DNA of 10,879 bases. Origin: an uncultured Eggerthellaceae bacterium (GTDB lineage Bacteria > Actinomycetota > Coriobacteriia > Coriobacteriales > Eggerthellaceae). The first letter of the stretch is position 1, and every line of letters begins with the position of its first letter. The notes beneath the pieces are model-generated. The model did not search any database. It was not told where the DNA came from and saw only the letters and a list, made by a program, of their open reading frames with translations. A program made the position numbers and the translations under genes. Positions 6,770-10,879 of this stretch are shown piece after piece. The stretch lies in NCBI GenBank assembly GCA_934630485.1, contig CAKTWD010000048.1:1-10879 (forward strand), in the 5' to 3' direction.

Positions 6770-7906
6770 TTAGTTGAACGACATCGACTTGAAGTCCATA
6801 CCGTTCTGCTGCATGGCCTGATAGAAGTCGACGCCAAGAAGCGTAGTGTAGATCTCGGAGTACTTCGCCTTCAGATCGACATCGGCGAATTTATCGGGGT
6901 AGATGATCGCACCGATGAAGTAGGTGTCGCAGATGCCCGTGTCGATATTGGTCCCGTTGAAGTTGAAGAACGGCTGCGTGTACAGGTTGCCCTGCTGGAA
7001 CGCCTTCAGGCCGTCGAAGAACGCCTGGTTATTAGCATAGTCGGCCTTCATCAGGTCCATGTTGCCCGCGTTCAGGAACATGTAGTCGGGATCCCAGTTG
7101 CCGATCTGCTCAAGGTCGACGTCAACTGCGGCCTTCTGACCGGTCTCGTCGGCGACGTTCTTGGCATTCAGCTCGACAAGCGGAGCATAGTTGGCATAGG
7201 TGCCGGTGAAGCTCTTGGCGCCCTTGTAGTTGACGGCGCCCACGTACACGCTGGGCTTATCGGCGTCAGCGATATCGGCGGTGCGGGCTTTCAGGTCGGC
7301 GTCCCACTCCTTCAGCTTGGCAACAACCTCGTTGGCGTGATCCTCGGTGCCTAGGGCCTCACCGACGCAGGTGATGGAGTTGTACACGTTGTCGGTGAAC
7401 AGCTGGTTCTGGTAGGTGATACCGATAACGGGAATGCCGGTGTCCTTCTGAAGGGCATCGCACTCCTCGGCGCTGCGACTGGAGATGATGACGTCGGGGT
7501 TGAGATCCATCAACTGCTCTTCATTGACGTTGGTCTCAAGCAGATGGTTGCCGTTGCTGGTAGAAGGCAGGTTGGCGAAAAGGTCTTTGTAGGCGATTGC
7601 ATACGGACGGTTCATAGCCGGGGTAGTTTCCATTTCGGTGACGGCAATGAGCTTGTTCTGAGCGCCGGCGTACACCACAAAGCGGGCACCGCTGCCAACC
7701 GTGGCGGCAGTCTTTGCGTCCTTCGGCACCTCAACGCTGCGGCCATAGGCGTCGACGACTGTTTTCGTTACGGCAGCGGACGAGCTGGCGGCAGATGCGC
7801 TACCCGATGCTGCGTTATTCGACCCGCAAGCGGTAAGCGTCAGGGTGAACACAGCAAGTGCTGCCACGAAGATCGCCACAAGCTTCAGCGAGAATCTCTT
7901 CTTCAT
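6770..7906 (-). CDS. Iron/corrinoid-type ABC transporter substrate-binding lipoprotein
   Basis: 378-residue lipid-anchored extracellular binding protein of the FepB/BtuF (TroA-like) fold. The start at 7906 is set by AAAAGGA 7 bases upstream; an earlier ATG at 7969 would bury the signal peptide. Lys/Arg-rich n-region (MKKRFSLK), hydrophobic core 9-23 and lipobox LTAC with Cys27, followed by an Ala/Ser-rich linker to about residue 46. The mature domain opens with VVDAYGRSVEVPKDAK, the usual first strand, and contains NEEQLMDLNPDVIIS and ALQKDTGIPVIGI, typical of cluster A binding proteins. It is the first gene of the operon with permease, ATPase and methyltransferase. Ligand specificity cannot be read from sequence: ferric chelates, heme, corrinoids or another metal complex are all possible. 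The region upstream holds inverted repeats and an extended -10 that probably control the operon. Confidence 0.93.
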   Translation of the reverse strand: MKKRFSLKLVAIFVAALAVFTLTLTACGSNNAASGSASAASSSAAVTKTVVDAYGRSVEVPKDAKTAATVGSGARFVVYAGAQNKLIAVTEMETTPAMNRPYAIAYKDLFANLPSTSNGNHLLETNVNEEQLMDLNPDVIISSRSAEECDALQKDTGIPVIGITYQNQLFTDNVYNSITCVGEALGTEDHANEVVAKLKEWDADLKARTADIADADKPSVYVGAVNYKGAKSFTGTYANYAPLVELNAKNVADETGQKAAVDVDLEQIGNWDPDYMFLNAGNMDLMKADYANNQAFFDGLKAFQQGNLYTQPFFNFNGTNIDTGICDTYFIGAIIYPDKFADVDLKAKYSEIYTTLLGVDFYQAMQQNGMDFKSMSFN

Positions 7907-7937
7907 GCAAGAATCCTTTTCTTTGAGGTTTTCTCTA

Positions 7938-7986
7938 TCGGTGCTACGAACTTCCATTTCGTAACACATCGGAATCTTAGCACCGA
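7938..7986 (-). promoter_or_regulatory. Interlocking inverted repeats at the promoter of the uptake operon
   Basis: The arms TCGGTGCTA (7938-7946) and TAGCACCGA (7978-7986) are perfect reverse complements with centres 40 bases apart. The left arm also pairs with a nearer sequence: GTGCTACGAA (7941-7950) with TTCGTAACAC (7958-7967), ten pairs with one G-U in the minus-strand RNA around a seven-base loop. The two pairings are mutually exclusive. On the minus strand TGCTAAGAT (7982-7974) is an extended -10, overlapping the far arm. If it is the promoter, transcription starts near 7967, exactly where the short hairpin begins. This fits either an operator pair or a hairpin-capped 5' leader. Confidence 0.5.
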
Positions 7987-8191
7987 AAGGTCGCGGGCGC
8001 GGGCAAGAAACCTCAAGAATGGCTCATTTCTGATAAACGGCGCTTACGGAGGGCGATACCGACGATCTGCGTAAGAAAAAGCGCAGGCGAAGGGCAGCTT
8101 GCAAAAGCGCCAGCGAAGAGCGTGCTGGAAACCCGCGGGAAGACAACCCGCCGAAAAGCCAGCCGGAAGAATCCCGATAAAAGCCCGCTAG
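7987..8191. other. Gene-free spacer with ladder of GC-rich/T-tract segments
   Basis: Roughly 200 bases between the uptake-operon promoter and the tRNA terminator hold no supported gene: the open frames on the plus strand lack an ATG with a ribosome binding site. From about 8108 to 8191 the minus strand repeats a loose pattern of G/C-rich clusters followed by T-rich runs (GCGGGC-TTTTA, GGCTGGC-TTTTC, GGCGGG-TTGTC, GCGGG-TTTCC), spaced about 12-16 bases, right after the tRNA terminator. Confidence 0.4.
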
Positions 8192-8218
8192 AAAAAAGAA
8201 AACCCGCCGAAGCGGGTT
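8192..8218 (-). terminator. Rho-independent terminator of tRNA-Arg
   Basis: On the minus strand AACCCGC pairs with GCGGGTT around a TTCG tetraloop, a perfect seven-pair stem, followed at once by TTCTTTTTTC. It lies 12 bases after the encoded CCA of the tRNA. Confidence 0.95.
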
Positions 8219-8230
8219 GAGCGTTTTAAA

Positions 8231-8307
8231 TGGTGCGCCCTGGGGGATTCGAACCCTCGACGTACTGATTCGTAGTCAGTCCCTCTATCCAGCTGAGGTA
8301 AGGGCGC
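8231..8307 (-). tRNA. tRNA-Arg(ACG)
   Basis: 77-base cloverleaf with encoded CCA. The acceptor stem GCGCCCT/AGGGCGC is fully paired; D stem CCTC/GAGG encloses AGCTGGATA; anticodon stem ACTGA/TCAGT encloses CTACGAA, giving anticodon ACG (A34 would be edited to inosine by TadA to read CGU, CGC and CGA); variable loop ACGTC; T loop TTCGAAT; discriminator A. The T stem GAGGG/CCCCC contains one A-C mismatch at the 50-64 pair, which is unusual but isolated. It has its own promoter and terminator and is therefore a single-gene transcription unit. Confidence 0.97.
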
Positions 8308-8329
8308 ACTTAATCAAACAGCAAAAGAT

Positions 8330-8367
8330 ATTCTAGCCAACCGAGCGAACATGTCAACGACTTTTTT
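8330..8367 (-). promoter_or_regulatory. Sigma70-type promoter of tRNA-Arg with upstream A-tract
   Basis: On the minus strand a consensus -35 TTGACA (8357-8352) is followed after 16 bases by TAGAAT (8335-8330). A run of six A (8367-8362) sits four bases before the -35, like an UP element of stable-RNA promoters. Transcription would start near 8323, some 16 bases before the mature tRNA. Confidence 0.88.
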
Positions 8368-8434
8368 AGATCGATCTCCCCATCACGGAATATTCACTTC
8401 TTGAAGAAGGCGCCAGGAGTCGCAGTTCCTGCAT

Positions 8435-9793
8435 CTAGCGTTGGTCGATCGGGATGTACGGGCGCGGCGTTGCGAACGTGGTCTTGTATGCAGGGCGGAT
8501 GATGCGCTTAGCTGAGTACATCTCCTCAAAGCGATGCGCGGCCCAACCAGCCATGCGGCCGCACGCGAACAACGGCGTGAACAGATCCTCAGGGATACCC
8601 ATCATGGTGTAGACGAAACCGGAGTACATATCCACATTGGCGCACATGTCCTTCGTGGTCCCCTTCACGTCATGCAAGATCTCGGGCGCCAGGCGCTCCA
8701 CCGTTTCGAGCAGCTTGAACTCGGCCTCGAACTCGGTACCGGCAGCAAGCTGCGAAGCAAAGTGCTTCAAGATGACAGCGCGCGGGTCGGATTTCGTGTA
8801 CACGGCGTGGCCCATTCCGTAAATCAGGCCGCTACGGTCGTACGCCTCTTTACGAACGATTTTCGTCAGATAATCGGCGACGGCGCCTTCGTCTTCCCAA
8901 TTCGCGACGTTCTGTTTCATATCGGCATGCATCGCGCGCACCTGATGGTTCGCACCGCCGTGCTTGCGGCCCTTAAGCGAACCGATGGCCGCCGCGTAGG
9001 CGGAATACGGATCGGTGTCGGCCGAGGAAAGCACGCGCATAGTGAACGTGGAATTGTTACCGCCGCCGTGCTCGGCGTGCAAGCACAGCATGATGTCGAG
9101 CATGCGCGCCTCTTCGGGCGTGAACGAGCGGTCGGGGCGCAACATGGAAAGAATGGTTTCGGCGGTGGACTGACCAGGGGTGAAGGGGTGCAAGATGAAC
9201 GACCCGCCGTAGAACTTCGCCTGTTTGCCGTAATACGAACCAACCATGATGCGCGGCAGGCGCGAGATCAACGACAGCGCCGTGTGCACTTCGTGTTCGA
9301 CGGAACGCGATTCGGCGTCGGGATCGTTCGAATACAGCTGCAAAACGGAACGCGCCAGCACATTCATGATGTCGGGCGGGTTGCTTGACGTCATCAGGCT
9401 TGCCGTGAAACCATCGGGCAACTCGCGCTCGGAATCGATCACGTCGATGAAATCGTGCCACTGCCGCTTCGTGGGAAGCTCGCCCATCAGCAGCAAGTAC
9501 GCGATCTCTTCAAAATTGAAACGATGCGTTGCGGCGTCGTCGCCCAACAGCAGATCGTAGATGTTGTAACCGCGGAAGGTAAGTGATCCCTCGTCGGGGA
9601 TTTTGACGCCGTCGGAAATCAGATAGCCATGAACGTTGGAGATGTTGGTGACGCCCGCAACCACGCCCGTGCCATCGGCATTGCGCAAGCCGCGCTTGAC
9701 GTCGAACTGCTGAAAGTAACTGGGGTCGATGGTGTTGATGGACAACAGCTGATCGTACAGCCCGAACTTCTTCTTCTCGCTGGCCTCATCCAT
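8435..9793 (-). CDS. gltA: Citrate synthase (Si type)
   Basis: 452-residue cytoplasmic enzyme that condenses acetyl-CoA and oxaloacetate to citrate, the entry step to the oxidative TCA branch or to 2-oxoglutarate/glutamate. The ATG at 9793 has AAGGAG 6 bases upstream. Active-site residues of the family are all present: His242 in HAEHGGGNNS, His278 in KHGGANHQV, His329 in GMGHAVY and Asp388 in NVDMYSG. The RGYNIYDLL segment (74-82) and a normal C-terminus (IIRPAY, PRPYIPID) indicate a full-length protein. It is unrelated to the Re-citrate synthases of some anaerobes. A 2-methylcitrate synthase is the main alternative, but no prp genes are nearby. It is transcribed alone from the spacer shared with proC; no clear terminator is seen before the tRNA promoter. 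Confidence 0.95.
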   Translation of the reverse strand: MDEASEKKKFGLYDQLLSINTIDPSYFQQFDVKRGLRNADGTGVVAGVTNISNVHGYLISDGVKIPDEGSLTFRGYNIYDLLLGDDAATHRFNFEEIAYLLLMGELPTKRQWHDFIDVIDSERELPDGFTASLMTSSNPPDIMNVLARSVLQLYSNDPDAESRSVEHEVHTALSLISRLPRIMVGSYYGKQAKFYGGSFILHPFTPGQSTAETILSMLRPDRSFTPEEARMLDIMLCLHAEHGGGNNSTFTMRVLSSADTDPYSAYAAAIGSLKGRKHGGANHQVRAMHADMKQNVANWEDEGAVADYLTKIVRKEAYDRSGLIYGMGHAVYTKSDPRAVILKHFASQLAAGTEFEAEFKLLETVERLAPEILHDVKGTTKDMCANVDMYSGFVYTMMGIPEDLFTPLFACGRMAGWAAHRFEEMYSAKRIIRPAYKTTFATPRPYIPIDQR

Positions 9794-10015
9794 GGAAGTC
9801 TCCTTCGGTCAGGTGGTTTCGTCGATGATAGACCACGCGAACCCACTACGAGAGGGCTTTCATGCACGAAACAGACGCTTCATCAAGTTGTAACCGGGCT
9901 AGGGCCGCACGATCCGCCGGTTCGCTGTTGGAGTGCGGTATGATTCGGGCAACGAACATCAACGCTGAGCAGCAAGGGCGTCAGCCAAGACAAGGCATCA
10001 ATCGGAAGGCGAGAC
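9794..10015. promoter_or_regulatory. Divergent promoter region between gltA and proC
   Basis: 222-base spacer from which both genes are transcribed outward. For proC, TATGAT at 9939-9944 on the plus strand is a good -10, but no clear -35 precedes it. For gltA, TATCAT on the minus strand, about 40 bases before its start codon, is a candidate -10, also with a weak -35. Ribosome binding sites are clear on both sides (GGAAGG at 10004-10009 for proC). Confidence 0.45.
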
Positions 10016-10807
10016 ATGGCAACTCTTCAGAACGCGAAAATCGGATTCGTGGGATTTGGCAACATGGCAAGCGCCATGGCAGACGGCTGGATCGCCAGCG
10101 GCGAGATTGACCCTAAGAACATGTGCGCCTGCGCCGGGCGCTTCGACGCATTGAAGGAGCGCTGCGCCACGCGCGGCATGACCGCATATGAAACGGCCGA
10201 CGAGGTAATCGCAAACGCCGACGTGGTCGTTGCCGGCGTCAAACCCTACCTTATCGAGAAGGTCTTCTCTGGCAAGGAAGACGCCCTTAGCGGTAAGATC
10301 GTCCTTTCCATTGCCTGGACCTGGGACAAGGGAAAATGGGAAGCCCTTCTGCCGGGCACCCACCACATCTCGACGGTGCCTAACATTCCCGTATCCGTGA
10401 ACGCAGGCGTCATCGCGGTCGAGAAGCAGAGCACGCTCAATGCCGACGAGGCCAAGCTGATCATGGGTCTTCTTGAGCTTTTGGGAACGCCCGTGGAATT
10501 GGACGGATCGCTGCTTTGGGTTGGCGGCACCACCGCTTCATGCGCGCCGGCGTTCATCGCCGTCGTCACCGAGGCGCTTGCCGATGCAGCCGTGAAGAAC
10601 GGCATCCCGCGCGCCGATGCTTACCGCATCGTCAGCGCCATGATCGCGGGAACCGGAAAACTGCAGCTAGAAACGAGAATGCATCCCGCCGCGCTAAAAG
10701 ACGCCGTGTGCTCGCCGGGCGGCGCAACCATCCGAGGCGTTGCGGCACTTGAGGAAGCGGGCCTGCGCAACGCGCTGATCAAGGCGATTGATGCCACGTT
10801 GAAATGA
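10016..10807 (+). CDS. proC: Pyrroline-5-carboxylate reductase
   Basis: 263-residue cytoplasmic enzyme of the last step of proline synthesis, reducing 1-pyrroline-5-carboxylate with NAD(P)H. The N-terminal Rossmann domain has IGFVGFGNMASAMADGW (9-25), the family nucleotide loop, and VVAGVKPYLIEKVF (71-84), the usual VKP motif. The linker motif MPNTP reads VPNIPV (121-126). The C-terminal dimerisation domain has TTASCAPAFIAVVTEALADA (172-191), and the conserved HPAALKDAVCSPGGATIRGV (223-242) closes the active site. The start has GGAAGG 6 bases upstream. Length matches the family (about 260-280). It appears monocistronic within the window. Confidence 0.95.
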   Translation: MATLQNAKIGFVGFGNMASAMADGWIASGEIDPKNMCACAGRFDALKERCATRGMTAYETADEVIANADVVVAGVKPYLIEKVFSGKEDALSGKIVLSIAWTWDKGKWEALLPGTHHISTVPNIPVSVNAGVIAVEKQSTLNADEAKLIMGLLELLGTPVELDGSLLWVGGTTASCAPAFIAVVTEALADAAVKNGIPRADAYRIVSAMIAGTGKLQLETRMHPAALKDAVCSPGGATIRGVAALEEAGLRNALIKAIDATLK

Positions 10808-10808
10808 A

Positions 10809-10869
10809 CCCGCCCAACCGAAGCAAGGCGGGATCTCAAAAAGACATACCCCGCAAATGAAGATCGGGG
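10809..10869. terminator. Two hairpins downstream of proC
   Basis: Directly after the stop codon CCCGCC (10809-10814) pairs with GGCGGG (10827-10832). A second hairpin joins CCCCG (10849-10853) to CGGGG (10865-10869). On the plus strand neither is followed by a T-tract; on the minus strand the second is followed after six bases by TTTTT. They may terminate proC and also a convergent minus-strand gene beyond the right edge. Confidence 0.4.
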
Positions 10870-10879
10870 CGGCGTACTT

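Noticed and set aside
8037..8220. Basic Lys/Arg-rich plus-strand open frames in the spacer before the tRNA
   Set aside because: No ATG with a ribosome binding site; the lysine content comes from the complement of T-runs in the terminator zone.
8396..8431. Possible terminator of citrate synthase (CAGGA/TCCTG and CTTCTT/AAGAAG pairings)
   Set aside because: Stems are only five to six pairs, and no T-run follows on the minus strand.
9862..10110. 82-codon plus-strand frame with AGAGGG five bases before its ATG, upstream of and overlapping proC
   Set aside because: It overlaps the proC start by 95 bases in another frame, and its later part is Arg/Gln/Gly-rich like out-of-frame translation; a ribosome binding site alone is not enough.
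1..10879. CRISPR array, insertion sequence or attachment site
   Set aside because: No regularly spaced direct repeats, transposase or integrase gene was seen, and the tRNA 3' end is not repeated elsewhere in the window by eye.

Overview
The window reads as a bacterial chromosomal segment of moderately high GC. It carries a lipoprotein-type substrate-binding protein, encoded CCA on its tRNA, strong purine-rich ribosome binding sites and tightly packed genes. The transporter repertoire, above all an NRAMP-related protein of the magnesium-transporter (NRMT) type known from Eggerthella lenta, suggests a gut actinobacterium of the Coriobacteriia/Eggerthellaceae. That placement is inference; no species-level marker is present.

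Layout. Positions 1-995 (+) hold the 3' part of a Hanks-type Ser/Thr kinase-like gene whose frame is open to the window edge. Convergent to it is a minus-strand pair. A PRC-barrel/MgtE_N/CBS protein (3954-2611) is followed after one base by an NRAMP-related transporter (2609-1032). Further right is a four-gene minus-strand operon for FecCD-type uptake: binding lipoprotein (7906-6770), permease (6720-5623), ATPase (5623-4871) and a SAM-dependent methyltransferase (4857-4216). Its upstream region (7907-8191) contains interlocking inverted repeats and no gene. Then come a tRNA-Arg(ACG) with a clear promoter and Rho-independent terminator, a citrate synthase (9793-8435, minus), a divergent spacer and pyrroline-5-carboxylate reductase (10016-10807, plus).

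How the genes may work together. The most striking unit is the pair at 1032-3954. One protein has the cytosolic Mg2+-sensing modules of MgtE (N domain and CBS pair) but not the MgtE membrane channel; instead it has two PRC-barrel domains and one C-terminal membrane helix. It is translationally coupled to an NRAMP-fold transporter whose ion-site residues are changed as in the Mg2+-transporting NRMT clade. The inference is a split magnesium system in which a membrane-anchored sensor controls an unrelated transporter fold. The FecCD operon probably imports an iron or other metal chelate or a corrinoid/heme-like ligand; the methyltransferase as last gene is unexplained. Citrate synthase and ProC are ordinary central and amino acid metabolism genes.
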